The notes under the pieces are model-generated. The model searched no databases, was not told the DNA's origin, and saw only the letters and a list, made by a program, of their open reading frames with translations. The translations under genes were made by a program, and so were the position numbers. From NCBI RefSeq assembly GCF_037042905.1, contig NC_087247.1, positions 35,419,420 to 35,483,419 on the forward strand: 64,000 bases of DNA, given 5' to 3'. This DNA is from Lytechinus pictus (lineage: Eukaryota > Echinodermata > Echinoidea > Temnopleuroida > Toxopneustidae). Positions 1-14,026 of this stretch are shown in pieces (position 1 is the stretch's first letter; the number at the start of each line of letters is the position of its first letter).

Positions 1-2800
1 GTCCCCTTTGCCTCGTTACACTGCTCGTTGAATGCATTTATAACCCCTCTTGTGAATCACCCATACACTAACATTGAGAAGCAAGGCCAAGCTATAGCCA
101 AATACTGCAAGTGTGTTGATTTAGAAAATGTATGTAATATGTGTAGATGAAAATGTGTACCGTCACTTTCTTGAAATCTATATCTTTAGATCAAAATCAT
201 ATACAATTATTAGACATTTTTGTTTGTTATTTCACTTTAATGAATAATGGTTAATTCATACTTTTGGATACCGCCATATAGTGTAAGCTGCATTTTTGCA
301 GTGATATTATTTTTGTACATTTAAAAATGAGTCCACCACTTCAAATGCTTCTGTGTTTTGTTATTGCCACATTGGCTCTTCATGAATGTGTTTCAGTCCA
401 ATTGTTGGCACTATAACTGACATCTAGCTTGTAGATACAAGATGAAAGAGCAAAAAGCATGGAAATACCAGATTTATTACTACTTTTTCCAATTTACAGG
501 TAAACCTTTCACCAAGTCTGATCAAGTAGCACGCAATAATGTCTCAAGATCATAATAATCATAACTGACACTGACAACGGTAATCCTTCATGATATTCAA
601 GGTTCTAATGATATTTCGAAATACTGATCTCATCATCTAAAATGGTCCAGATAATAGAGATAAAAGATGTGTGTCCCCTCTAATACCTCTGACAATCACC
701 CTCTACTTCAAGTTAAAGAACAGGTCCACATCCTGATATCATACAAGACACTATCTAGTTACTGACAAAAAAAAGGACATAAAACCTGAAATGGCAAAAG
801 GTCATAGTATGAATTTTCTTGGAACATAACCCACAAAATTGCCTGGAAATATGAAACGAAAGAACCCGCAATGAGCATTCATTTATTAGATTACAGCTCA
901 AATATGAACATGAAATTGACTTTATTGCGCTATCCACGAGCTATGCTATGATGCAAAAACACCTTGCATTATACACAATACAGTGCACCCATTATGAGCC
1001 TGGAAAGTGATTCAGCATCTAATATATTTCCATATGCTGCCAAATTGCACATTTGATTGGATTTGAGTACAGCCACCAGCAATTCAGCATCATCATGTAA
1101 TATTCATATTGTTTAATCTTTTAAAACGTGCATTCTTGTTTGTGTCCATTGCTTTTGTATTCTCTTGTCAGTAATATGTCAGTCATCTTCTTTGTATAAT
1201 ATTTTTCTTTCACCTTCCCTTTCCCTCTTTCCTCTATAAACTAGATCCAATTCTAAACTCTTTTCAATCTTGTATTCCATTCCCCTTTAAATCTGCTTGT
1301 CCAACTACTTCAATACATTTTAATCATTTATTTTCACAATACAAAAAATAAATAATGTGAGAGAATATGAGAGATCTGATATTGTGACGATGGATCAGAG
1401 AAAAAATATATTCAGCATATGCATATGTACACTTATGCATCTACAAAGTGCAGCCACGATGACAATTGTAGTATTCTAGCTGCAAACAATACAGAAGATT
1501 CTTGATGTCACACCACATAGAGGTCCATGAAAATAGTATCCTCATGGGATAAAGTCTGGTGTACATTTAACCTGGTAGCCAATGACACAAATGCAGATAC
1601 ATCTAGAAATGCATTCAATCAGAATCCTACTTGTTTATTCAACAAAAAGGGTTTTTAACACTTTCAGTGATTAGTTGTAACCAGAGTTGCATTCAAACAA
1701 TTCACTCTTTGAAAAATGCAACAATTATTGTACACTGCAATTGGACACTGTATATTGAAAGTAATTCTAATTCCAAGAAAGACCAAGATCCCTGTTCTGA
1801 GTTTTGACATGTAACAGACATAATTCAATATGAAAAAAAAAAGAATAAAGAGTAGGGAGGGGATGGCATGGGTAAAGGAAACAAATCCTCAAAAAATATT
1901 AATAAGAAAAAATAAATAAATAAAATGTATGAGATATATAAATGAAATGACTGTGTAAGAGCCAATAATACAATATTTATAGTATGAATGTCTAGAAAAT
2001 ATAATGAAAATTTAAATAGAATAACCTGCAGTGACAACTAATCCACGAGTAACAGTAGTCACTGACTAGGCACTAGAGCATCATATAGTATAAGTGAATG
2101 AATTTGAATGAACATGTCCAAAAACCCTCACTTCATCTTTGCATAGTTGTCCAGAAGCAGAGACAAGGACCGCGCGCCTTATACGCATCGACATGAAGTG
2201 GGTGTATCTGACAGTAAAATGGCGGTAATTAGTCAGGAATATAGAGGCCAAAGATTGATCTATGTCCGCTATCAAATCAGGTTAAGTACCTCCCAGAGAA
2301 TATCTCACTACTGACGACGACCTCACAGGAGAGGAATTTTGCTGAATGTGAAAGGATAATGACTGCAAAGTATTTGAATAAAGGCGGTGACAAAGATATT
2401 CAGGCTGAAAACAAAAATCTACACTAGCTTTCAGAGATTTCTCAAGGGTATACACATAAACATCAACGTGTATCCCCGTTTTTGCAAGATGAATCATACA
2501 TGTAAGAATGTAATAGGGCTAAAGGCCTACAAATTCTGTTTATTATCATCATCATCATCATCATAGGAAATATTTAAATTTTCAGTATATTTCTCTATTT
2601 TGTACTTTAGTTACCACAGCCGATATTGACTGTTTTAATTGCCTAAGCTCTTTAAAAACCTTATTAAAGCTGCTATGTGCAGACCTAAACCTACATTGGA
2701 ATGCCAATGAACTACATGTAGTCAGGGTCATTGTTAGGCCTATCATTATTTTGTAGATAGTACGACATTCATGAGTTATTCCATTGTAAGGTAAATTTAC
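1..2800. other. No supported gene
   Basis: AT-rich sequence with only short chance frames. Two stretches on the minus strand near 2160-2240 and 2285-2420 have acceptor-like and donor-like signals (TTTTTGTTTTCAG at about 2410, GGAG/GTACTT at about 2286), but no reading can be linked to the upstream gene. Confidence 0.5.
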
Positions 2801-2808
2801 CATTCTCT

Positions 2809-3079
2809 GGCCCGTATTCTGAACTCGGGTTTAAATTAAACTCTGGTTGGGGCACAAATCTCTATTAGTAAATGATCAATTTATTAAATCTTATTACACT
2901 CAAACCCTTTCTAATTGTCTCAGAATGATGGCTGAAATATTTTCTTCATTATGAAAGCAAAGGGAAACAAAATAGTAAATATAAGAAATATACAATATAC
3001 GCAGAGTTTTAAGCTCCCAATAATCTTAGCACAGAGTTAGACCATGGTCTAAATTATACCCGACTTCAGAATATGGGCC
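2809..3079. mobile_element. MITE with GGCCCGTATTCTGAA-type ends
   Basis: The left end GGCCCGTATTCTGAACTCGG and right end CGACTTCAGAATATGGGCC form an imperfect inverted pair about 270 bp apart with an AT-rich interior. Confidence 0.6.
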
Positions 3080-3545
3080 ACAGAGTTTGGTACATTTCCC
3101 TTCAAAGAGATGTCACTATTAAGTAAAGGCTAATTAGAATAATTCACTTAAGCCAAGAATGATGTACAATACAGTCTGTGTTCATGAGAGGCAGTTCAAG
3201 CTCTTGATTTGATATCATAAAATAGTGATATAAATCCTAACCACATGATTTATCATGTGACCAGTAAATTTTATGGATGTTACACTGACTGATGATAATG
3301 ATAAGTTTTAGTGGCTGGTCATAGTGATGAGATTAGTATGGTTCATCAAATCACAAGTATCCACATCACTATTATCATTTTGCTCAAGCATTAGAATAAT
3401 TACAGACCTTTGAAAAGGTGCATACACTCAGTTATGCCTTGAATGTGTTGAAACTGTTCCAAATGTATGTCTTCCATGATGATGATGATGGTGCTTGGTG
3501 CAGCAAGCATCCCCATGCATGTGGCTGTTGGAACCTGTTACCTGG

Positions 3546-3701
3546 AGCCCGTTGCATAAAACTTTTTACCTGAGAAAACTCAGGTTGTTTTTACCGGAGT
3601 TTTTGCCCTGTGTTAAAGTCAATGGCAGAAATCAGACTAACCTTAGTTTTCAGTTTTTACCAGAGTTTTTTCAGGTAAAAAAATTTATGCAACAGGTCCC
3701 T
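3546..3701. mobile_element. MITE with GTTGCATAAA ends
   Basis: GCCCGTTGCATAAAACTTTT at the left is mirrored by AATTTATGCAACAGGTC at the right, with an extra internal ACCTGAG/CTCAGGT hairpin. Confidence 0.6.
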
Positions 3702-6230
3702 GAGGTGCAAAGACCGGAGTCCCTAAGAAAGATACTCGTTAGTTTTGTTTTTCATTTAATATTGAGTGTCTTTAGTTAGATCTTTATGGCTTGCACATTT
3801 TCTATGCTCTGTATTATCACAAGCCAATTATCTCAATTATATGATTTGTGAATATTTACCATGCATACATCCTTCCGAGTATCTGGTTTCAAAGGGCCCT
3901 GTGGGAGAAAGCTCTGTAGTGCCAGAGACGAGACAGGCTTCGGCTTAGCTCAGTGCACCAAGCTAGCAGAACAGGGCAGATCAATACAATACAAGTCATG
4001 AAATCACAAAGGTCATGACCCAGTCACCTATGACCTTACTAAGCACAAATTCATGTACAATTACATGTAATCTTGAATGTACTCTGCAATAACAAATATA
4101 TTTTAAGATGAAATAAAGTTGGATTGTCCACATCAACCCAATGACATCAAGGCACAAATTCATTTACATATGGTGATGACTGTCGCTGACTCCTCCATGG
4201 ACACCAACCTCGAAATTAAGGGATACATCCCCGCATCATCATGGGTGATAATTAGCCCTAATGGCTACCTTGGGAACAATCTCGTAAGCCTTGTTGATCC
4301 AGCCATTTCGTTTCAAAGCAAATTAGAGCTTCATTACAGCAATTAGATTGAGGACACGCACGCATGTTGGGCACTGATTTCCTCTCAACTATTTTCAGCA
4401 TTTAAGCTCAATGCTACATTGAATGTCATTGATTCATGGTATTTAGGATAGCATTACGACGAAATGAAATTGTTATACTAAAGCCATCAAGCACAATAAA
4501 TGAATGTAAATATAATTGTATTGCAGTAATTGAAGGAAGTGCCCTATTTTACTTATCTTTTGAGTTATGCTATATTTACAGCATGCATGTATCATTTCAA
4601 AGCGTGTTGACAAATATATTGATTGCTAAATGCATCTTTTCAGTTTACGTACAAAGCTGACCTATTCACCAAGAGCAGAAAAGGCATAATCAAAAGAATT
4701 AAATGAGAATAGGATAAACCAAATAAACATGCCATGCAAAATTTGAGAATGATTTTGTGAAGGATAAACTGCATGAAGAACTGCCTTAATAGATGAGTGA
4801 ATATGAATATAGCACTAACCTCAGTTGAATGAAAATGGGACGAGAAGCAAGCTCACACTTTATAGGTTGCATTCTCCTAATTTCTGACTATGGTTTGTTT
4901 ATTATTACTGTAGCATGCCGAAAGCCATTTCTTCTGTCTTTTCAACATCTGTAACAATAATGCTTTGAGCAATTCAACTCTCAATCAGCTATGCAGCTAT
5001 AATGAATATAGGATCTTGCAAAGTGCTATACAAGGACACCACTTTTAAAGAATCAAATTCCTTCTATGAGGTTAGGGAGCAGTACCGGTAAATGTTTTTA
5101 TATTCCACACATTTTAATGTGTGTGGAAAAGCAAACTAACACCTTGATATTATAATCATAATTTTGGACAAGCTAAATCTTCAACAGAAAAGCAAGTGAG
5201 AGTGTACAAGGCATAATCACTACTCCATATTTAATTTGAAATTACAATGTAGTACATGTAGTAGCATCACAGCTGAATTACACTTAATGTAGTATGTAGC
5301 AACACTATTATGCTCAGTATTTTTATAAATTTACTGAAAGATAGTAAGGAACAGTGCGTAAATTAAAATAAAACATGGTTAAAGTGATAGCAGATTTACT
5401 TCTATGAATAACCTTCCTGAATAGATAGAAACATGAGTGATTAGATGGTTCAGCAAATTGCTTCTATTTTTATGAGGCCATTAACGTTTATGGGTGGATA
5501 GGGTAAAAGAAATTCTTCTGCAAAACAAAACTATGGCAATTCAGGAGATATTGGTCATTATAAACCCATTTTAAAGGGCACGGTTAAAAGCAGAGAGCAG
5601 CTTCAAGCAATTCTAATTTGAAGGTGACGCTAATCAGGTTTTCATCATGCTCATATTTTTTGAGGTCCAATCTTGATTCAAATCTAATTCCAGACCATCT
5701 GAGGAGATACCTTAATTAGATTTGGAAAAAATATTGCAATATCAAGTCTCCTTTTATAGAGTAACATGCCAGGAATGTAGTTCAATTAGGGTTTTGTTTC
5801 ATTGAAGCCACATTTTATGAAGCTAGTCTCTAACCTATGTAAGGAGTGATAGTATAGTTTATTAAAATGAATTTCATGTTTTACTCAAACACTTGCTATA
5901 GCTTTTAAAATGCAATGATTAAAAGATGAATTAAATTGTCATGTAGATTTAGAAATGCTCTTACTAGTACTATTTTTTCCTTAGATGTAATATAATAGGA
6001 ATAAAATGAAATGAATACAATATTAAGAAAATCAAATCAAATAAAAAAATCAGCTAGATTTTGTACAAGATCACAAATGTAATCTTATTATTTTTTTTCT
6101 TTTAAGTCACAATTACTTTATTCATGGCTGCACCACTAAATCAAGTTAGTAATATTAATTTAGTAATATCTGTAAAAAGTAAGCAAAATGATAACAATAT
6201 TGGTAGTAATATCAGTAGAAATGTTGGTAA
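3702..6230. other. No supported gene; one GC-richer island
   Basis: Mostly AT-rich unique sequence. The interval 4125-4345 is richer in GC and contains homeobox-type TAATTAG and CTAATGG motifs, so it may be a conserved regulatory element. Nothing else is recognised. Confidence 0.35.
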
Positions 6231-6239
6231 ATGTAATTG

Positions 6240-7229
6240 TCTTTGTAATTCATTGCTATTATTAGTAGAAGTAATAATAGTACTGTAGTAGTAGTAGTAG
6301 TAGTAGAAGAAGTAGTAGTAGTAATAGTAGTAGTAGTAGTAGTACTTAGTAGAAGTAGTAATAGTATTAGTTGCTGTAATGATAGAATCGATAATAACAT
6401 TAGTATATCATTATCATCATATTGTATTATCATCATCATTACAATTATCATTACTATCATGAAGCTGTAGCAGTGTACAGCTTTAATGTGTTAACATCTA
6501 CTGTAGATAGGACTGTGTATAAGTGATGTTAGTGATGTGGAGTAAGTGATATTAAAGTCTGAAAGACAAAATAATTAACAGAATATTTATATAGAATTTA
6601 ACTTACAGTACTGGCAGCAGACTTAGCCGTTCTAGCCATTAGAGTAGTCGTAGTAGAAGTAGTAGCAGTAGAAGTAAAAGTAGTAGTAGTAGTTATAGTA
6701 GTAGTAGTAGTAGTAGTAGTTGGAGTAGTAGTAATAGTGAAGTAAAAGTAGTAGTAGTAGTAAAAATATTAGTTATACTGGCAGAAGTAGTTGTATAATC
6801 TACGGTAGAAACATGCTACCAGTAATGTGGTGTAAAGTGATAATCATATATCTAAATGATAAAAGCAGTAGTTATAGTAAAATCAGTACAAATGGTTGCA
6901 GCATTAGAGCACTCCCAGTAGTTCATAAGTAGCAGTAGATATCAGCAATATTGTAGACAATATCACTAGCATGACTTCTCATTACGATCACCACAATCAT
7001 TATCGGCAATAGCAAAATGTGTTAACATCTACTATAGATATGAAAAAGTGTTAAAGTTATATCAGTGATGTGGTCTCCAGGAAAACTGATAGAAAAGTCT
7101 AAAATGAAGTAGAAGTGGTAGTAGTAGAGATAGTACTATTAGTAGAGGTAGTATCAGTATAGTACTATTTAAGCAGCAGCAGTACTAGTAGTACTTTAGA
7201 AGTAGTATTAGTAGTAGAGGTAGTAGTAC
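6240..7229. repeat. TAG/AGT-triplet-rich tract, left part
   Basis: Long runs of GTA triplets, much interrupted by AAG, CAG and AT-rich pieces, fill this stretch. It is continuous in character with 8947-9300 on the other side of the mariner-like element. Confidence 0.8.
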
Positions 7230-7231
7230 TA

Positions 7232-8944
7232 CAGTGCGTCTCAAAAAAAACTATACACTTTTGAAATGGGTACCAAACAAAAAATATGTCACTTTGGGGG
7301 AAAATACCTGTATATATGGAAAGCCAATGACGTCAACTTTTAGATGACACCAAAAAGTTGGAAAACTATTCATGCTTGAGTGAGCATTACCCACTTAAAC
7401 AAAGGGTATGAAAATTAGGGTGGGCAGGAATTAGCCTTTCGATTTTTTCAGTTTTTGAGATGCGAGTTCCTTGGAACTTGCAAAGTTGAGGGTGTTCTGA
7501 TAAATCAATGATCAAGCATTATCAATTTAGGTTTTTAGAGCAAATTTCAAGAATTATTAAATTGAAATTTAATGCATGAGTGAACATGAAATATAATTTT
7601 TAACCTTTTCACGTGGATCTCAGCAATGTGTTCATGGAATGAATAGGACTTAGGTGGGGGAAGTAGGTTGGTGGGATAAGGGTCCACAGATCACTTAACC
7701 CCCCCCCTCTCTATCTCTCTCTCTCCCTCTCTACCCCTTTCACCCCTCCTGAGAGACTAGTCTTTGCTAGGGTGATAAGGAATTAGCCTTCCACGTATGT
7801 TTTCAGAGGTGAGTCCTTTGGAACTTGCAAAGTTAAGGATGTTATGCTAAATTACTGATGAATTGAGATCAGTTTTGGTTTCTTAAGCAAATTTCATGAG
7901 TTACTAAATTGATGTGTAATGCACGAGTAAACATGAATTAAAATTTTAGTGTAGCATTTTTAGTTTATTATGTGGATCTTTGCAAGTGTGCTTGTGAGAG
8001 CCAGAGTAATGTGATGGTATTTGTTACATGCAGGGGTGAGATAGGGTAAGACTGGGTCAAAATGGCATTCTTCTTTGTGTTCTCTTACAAATTACAAATC
8101 ATGTACTCACCCCCGCCCTCCAACCCCTTCTTTCTCCTGGATGATATACTTAAATGCCAAGTGACTAATGGTTGATGGGACTTTCTTTTCCGTAATTATG
8201 GTGATTCATGAAATAATTTATTGAAAAAGCTGAATGTTTGATAATTTATTGAAAAAGGTGAATATTTGATTGATCACATTAATTGAGTTGATTTACTAAC
8301 AATTTTTGATTGAATGATTGATAGGTGAAAGTTGATGACCTAATTTTTAGAATTTATTATCAAATTGACAGTCCGCTCTGGACTTAATGCGTACATGTAA
8401 TAGCAATCAGTCTCAATCTCAACAGGAGGGGGGAGGACCTGTAGGAGGGAGGCTAAACGTTCTGTTGACCCCCTTTCCCATCAGCTTACTTCACCCATTG
8501 AAGTCCTTCCTATCTTACCCCTATTCTCCTGACTCCAATGAACACACTGCTGAGATCCACATTGTAAAGTTAAAACGCTGCACTAAAGATTGCAATTCAC
8601 GCTCACTCATGCATGAAATTTCAATTTGATAATTCATGAAATTTGCTGTAACAATTTGAATTGATAATGAATGACGATTAATTTATCACAACACCCTAAA
8701 GTTTGCAAGTTCCTCTCAAAAACTGAAAAAAAATCAAAAGGCTAATTCCTGCCCACCCTAATTTTCATACCCTTTGTTTAAGTGGGTAGTGCTCACTCAA
8801 GCATGAATAGTTTTTCAACTTTTTGGTGTCATCTAAAAGTTGACTTCATTGGCTTTCCATATATATAGGTATTTTCCCCCAAAGTGACATATTTTTTGTT
8901 TGGTAGCCCTTTCAAAAGTGTATAGTTTTTTTTGAGACGCACTG
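7232..8944. mobile_element. Non-autonomous mariner-like element with long inverted termini
   Basis: The element begins CAGTGCGTCTCAAAAAAAAC and ends with its reverse complement, flanked by TA on both sides (7230-7231, 8945-8946), the Tc1/mariner signature. The two termini match almost exactly for about 240 bases, and further similarity extends inward. A third related segment (about 7780-7960) resembles the inner part of the left arm. No transposase frame is seen. It is inserted in a TAG-triplet tract. Confidence 0.85.
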
Positions 8945-8946
8945 TA

Positions 8947-9184
8947 TAGCAGTATCAGCAACAGCAGTAGTAGTACTTTAGAAGCAGCAGTAGTAATAGA
9001 AGCAATAGTAGAATTAGTAAGTACAAGTTGCAGTAGTAATAGTATTAGAGGTAAAAGTAGTAGTTGTACTACTAATATTAGTATTAGTAGTAGTAATAGT
9101 AACAGTAGAAGTAGTAGTAGAAGTAATAGTAGTAACAGTAGTAGTTGTAGTAGTAGTGGTAGTGGTAGTAGTAGCAGTAGTAGC

Positions 9185-9268
<84 letters not shown>

Positions 9269-9300
9269 TTAGAAGTAGCAGCAGTAGAAGTAGTAGAAGT
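8947..9300. repeat. TAG-triplet microsatellite, right part
   Basis: GTA triplets continue after the transposon. The purest run, about 90 bases of uninterrupted TAG units, covers 9177-9268. Expected to be length-polymorphic. Confidence 0.88.
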
Positions 9301-10999
9301 AAGAGCTTAAATGTCTTGATATCTACTGTAGATAGATGGATGGAGGAAAAGTCTGATCTGGCTTCTAAAATTCATATCTTTCTGTTCAATAGAAAAAAAA
9401 AGATTCATCCCATATTAAGATAAAAGATGAGAGTGAAAAAAAAAACAATGTCAATTATTGGTTGCTTAATGGCTTTCTCACCTAAATCCTTTCATATTCT
9501 TCATCCAATATATGTTTCAGAAAGTTTCCTGAGTGAGATGCTGAAGAAGTCACCCGAGGCAAATCATCACACACCTGATTACCTACTAAAATAGTTAAGA
9601 GAAATGTGTGTGCACTGCTTCAATTAAACTTAAGCAGAGAATCACTGCTGGAAGATATACACGCTTATATCCTACCCCAATCTTCTCTTTCGTCCTCTGT
9701 CATATCCTGCGATCTCAAACAAATAAGGGCGGCATCTTCTTGTTTGCAACAGGAGGTGGAAATAATAACACAGACTTCGGCGGGACAGATGCGAGTTAAT
9801 TAAACAGAGCACTTTACTTGGAAAGCAATCAAAATTCTGATAAGAGTAGATGGCTAAAGTACAACCAGACCAGTGTCCAGGCTCTCAGAGTTAACCTAGA
9901 AACTATTAGAAATAATAAGAAAATATCATACTGCATTAAGGACATTAACACAAAATGAAACTAATATTGTGAAACTCTCAGTTTACACAGAATTTTCATT
10001 GGGGCATTGATAAGCGTATTCCAACTTTCAATATTCCATAGTGCGTATTGGCATATCCTGCACATGAGAAATAGTGTCTATCCATAAGATCAGAAATGAT
10101 AGTAATGCAGTGGGAAACCATTTCTGTGCACTATTTGAAAGGGTAAAGGTGATTTTGTTGTAGAGTATAATTTCTTTGGTGGTACGGGTGATAGTACAAT
10201 TACTGCTGACTCCTTTATGTTTTCACATGATGAAAATGAAAGAAAACATGATATAACCCATGATAGGGGCACATGATGAAGAAGAAAAGAAACCAGCAAC
10301 CCAAGAGGTGCAACAAGTTAACAGAGGAGTATGTAAAACTTATGGTACATGTGACTGAGAAGAGACTGGATATGACGTGGAAAAGGTTCATAGTGGTGAA
10401 GGATAGAGTAGAAGAAATAACTAGTTGTCTCACGATGTATCAAACGTAGTTGGAAAGCGACGTTTTGTCTGCAAGCTGCTAGACTGGATATGTTTGTATA
10501 TAATAAGGCCAAGGTGCTGATTTTTCATCAAGATAATGTTTTGAAAAAATCGTTATCCCAATTTCAAATATTTTTTATAATTACAATTTTCCACAGGTTA
10601 TTTACATCTTCATGAATTTATAAACACTTCATTAATTTTAACTTATAAGCTCAGAAATTAACAAAAGAAATGGTGTTTGATGGATAAATAAAAACCTATT
10701 TTTCATCAAAGTTTTCTAAATTTCTTTGGATAAACATTCTGCACAAATGTAAGTCTATGTGCGTGGGAAAAAGCATGCATGGAATGGAATGAGAGTACAT
10801 GCAATTCAATATGATGGCAACATCATTTCCACTCATGGAAACAGGTTAGGTACAAAAACCTTATCAATTTCTTCAGTGCAGCTACCCAATGTGTACTTAT
10901 GGCTCTCCAAATTGATGTCTAACCATCTCCGTATCTGGTTCCGGTTTCTGCAAGGTGGCCTTTGTAAACACCCAAGACAGAGGGAGCCCCAGTATCATT

Positions 11000-11074
11000 C
11001 TACACGACATGGTAAATAGAGCCTCCATTGGTGAGACCGACTGTCGTCTCTTTGTCAAACACAACTCCGGCTAG
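11000..11074 (-). CDS. Candidate coding exon, unassigned
   Basis: A TTTCAATTTCTGCTAG acceptor precedes a GC-richer stretch that reads G-V-V-F-D-K-E-T-T-V-G-L-T-N-G-G-S-I-Y-H in the phase compatible with exon 22243-22414, then meets TAG. Possible donors nearby are weak. A second frame stays open for 57 codons through the same DNA. The family is not recognised. It could be a downstream exon, an exon relic, or chance. Confidence 0.22.
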   Translation of the reverse strand, partial: LAGVVFDKETTVGLTNGGSIYHVV

Positions 11075-14026
11075 CAGAAATTGAAAGAAAATATTAGGTA
11101 AACTTGAAGCACTACTCCTAATCTCTGCACTTAAGTAATCCAACAGTTTGCACTCTGCATGTACCTGCAAGTACATTACAAGCCCATTTACAATTTGAAC
11201 TGAGGACCAAAATGAATTTCACTTTAAAAATAGCACGCAAGAATTTGTTCCAAATAATTTCAATTTTTTAAATGAATCATGAATCAATCATTGTGTGCAT
11301 GTCAATAAAAAAAAATCAAAAAGGTATTTTGAAAAGATTATTGAGGCTTAACAGTGCATGGTTTCTTTCACTCAGTAATATTTCTTGTAGGAAAAAAAAA
11401 GAAATGCTTGCAAACATGAAGGGAAAGAAACAAATCAGGCAAAACTATTTTGATACAAAAGAAAGTCCCACTGAAATTCTTAGATCATGGCTTCGTTTCA
11501 CAGACCATAGCACTGGCTGGTTTATATGCTTCATTACATTAATCATTGTGCATGAAAACATACAAATCAACTCCAGAATCAAGATCATTGCTATGCTTTG
11601 TACAACAGGTACCAGAAGAACATTATACCTTTAAGATTTATTGGGATATTTTCTGAGAGTACACCTCTCCAGTTGCAGCTTGGTGTTTGAGTAACTCAGA
11701 TAGCTAAGTGGAATACTACATCAATGGTGTTTGCTCACCAATGCCAGGATGAATTCTGAAAAGTATTTGACAAAATTGAATCTTATTCAATTCCAAAATT
11801 CTGTGGTATTCTGGAACAGATTCACCTGAATGCAATTGATATCAACAATTTGTATTTTCTGTAAAGAAAAATCAGTTACTCAAGTAAAAAATGTCACAAA
11901 ACAATAAACGTAATTGGTTCATTGAAAATTAAAAGACTAAAAACTTCATTTTATTGATTAGGAACCATTCCCTTAACTAATATATTTACTCTACTTATGA
12001 AATAAATAAAAATTTAAAAGTTAAGGCATTTTTAAGGTAAACAGGATAAAACACTAAATAAATTTTTGGAAATAAAAAGTATGCAAGGTTTATTCATTGT
12101 GGATTTGATTTTTGTTCTTGTTTACAGAATATTCAAATTATTTATTTACAAAAGAGTATACCAATCTAATATTAAAACTGTTAAAATAATTTTGTTGTTC
12201 TCTTTTAATTATATTTTTGGTCTATTCTTAGGCAGCTTGCAAAATATTGATTTTAAAAGCAACAGGCATACCCATTGGAAAATTACAAATTTAAAGTGTG
12301 CTTCATGGGTGAAAAATTCACACAATGTTACATGAAACTGAAACTGGCATTATTTTATCCAACAAACATAATGTTCCCTCTTAAACCAATATTGAGTTTA
12401 ACCTTTGTATTGAGTGAGAATATTATTCAGTTATTTGATAAATGAAGAAGAAGGAAAGAAACTAGGAGAAGTACTTGTATGTTGTTATTTTCAAACACAC
12501 TGTAGTTTGGCAAAAGAGTTTGAGGTGGAAAACATGCAGCCTTTTTTTTTAGAGCAACTCAAATCAATAATGTGGTTGATATTACATCTACTAGCATGCT
12601 CTCAGGCCTGGATTTTTAGCAAAATCCATACATACAGTTAGTTCCAACAGTGATGATGAAACAGAAAAACTGTAACCCAACACAAAATCAGTCAGTGCAA
12701 AAAGCTCTATACATATTGGGTATAACTGAAGAAAATAGATTTATTTTTGTTATGAACGCTCCTCAAGATCATAATTTTTTTTAAAAGATAACGTTTTGTA
12801 TGGAGCAAGAGAGTCTGGTTTGGAAATAACATACTATTTTATAAGTCTATAAAAAGTTGACAGATTGTGTCACACCCGGGATCCATTCAAACTTAAACAC
12901 AGAAAATTTCCGATCAAGAATATTTTCAATATTTTGAAATGTGTTTGATAACTTATAGAAAAATATCTAACATATACGAACATTCCTCCACAGTAATGTC
13001 TTGCTTGATTCTTTATCTAATTCTCAGATAGCAATGAAGCTAGCAACATCCGGCATTAACGATACAGTTTCAATCACATCTTACATGGGTTTCCAAAGGC
13101 ATCACCGATTGAGACTTCTGGTTACAAACCATCAGTCAGAAGGAAGCCATCTTCAACCTTCTCCAATGACCAATAAAAATTTTTTGTCAAAGAACAATGT
13201 AACCCTATATAAGTATCAAATGACAATGATGAAGCCAATGTAACATCTGGAGGGGATTGTTCAATGCCTTCAGAAAGAATTGCTCAATTTTCAGAAGGGC
13301 ATGGTCTTGGATGTCAGAGGTAGATTGCAATTAAGATATCCTCTTCAGGTCATAACTAGTCCTAAATAACCAGATAAAAAAAGCAATGCTTTACACTTAA
13401 CCCTCATGTCTGTATGCTGTAAGATGCATTTTTTTCAAAGATAAAACAATATTTTATATGAGTATGCATTGGTTGAAGTTCAAATCACTAGAAAGAACAA
13501 ACTTTTCAAAGCTTTCAAAATTAATACATACATAAGCACTGATGTTTATTTCCAATATAATTGATGCTCATGTTAGCAATGCTTTGAAAAAATATGTATC
13601 AAATTTAGTGCACAACATTGTTTTAAAACTTACATATGCAGATTTTGTTAATCAGTTTTAAACCAATTAATCTTTGGCGATGTAGCTTTAAAACATCTTT
13701 ACTGAAAAATTATCATTCTTATACTGTCTGGATATATGAACAAGAGTTGCAGTATATAAATCATAAAGTCCCATACAGTAATATCCAAGAGAAATAGGCT
13801 ACTTAAAATAGAAAGTCAAAAATTTGAGCCATCACTATATTTGAACATAATGGGTTTTTTTTTCATCTCCTCAATAAATATTAAAACAAGGCATAATCGA
13901 TGTTGTGTCTCGCCCACTTGTGAAAATAACCAGAAATATCACAATTTGCTATGGCATGCAACAGAATTGTATCAAAAGTTCATTGTGAAATAACTGGGAT
14001 GGAATAACATTTTTCATAAGAGAGCC

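Noticed and set aside
11272..11634. 120-codon open frame on the plus strand
   Set aside because: Low-complexity K/I/L-rich translation with homopolymer A runs; no recognisable domain and nothing supporting a gene on this strand.
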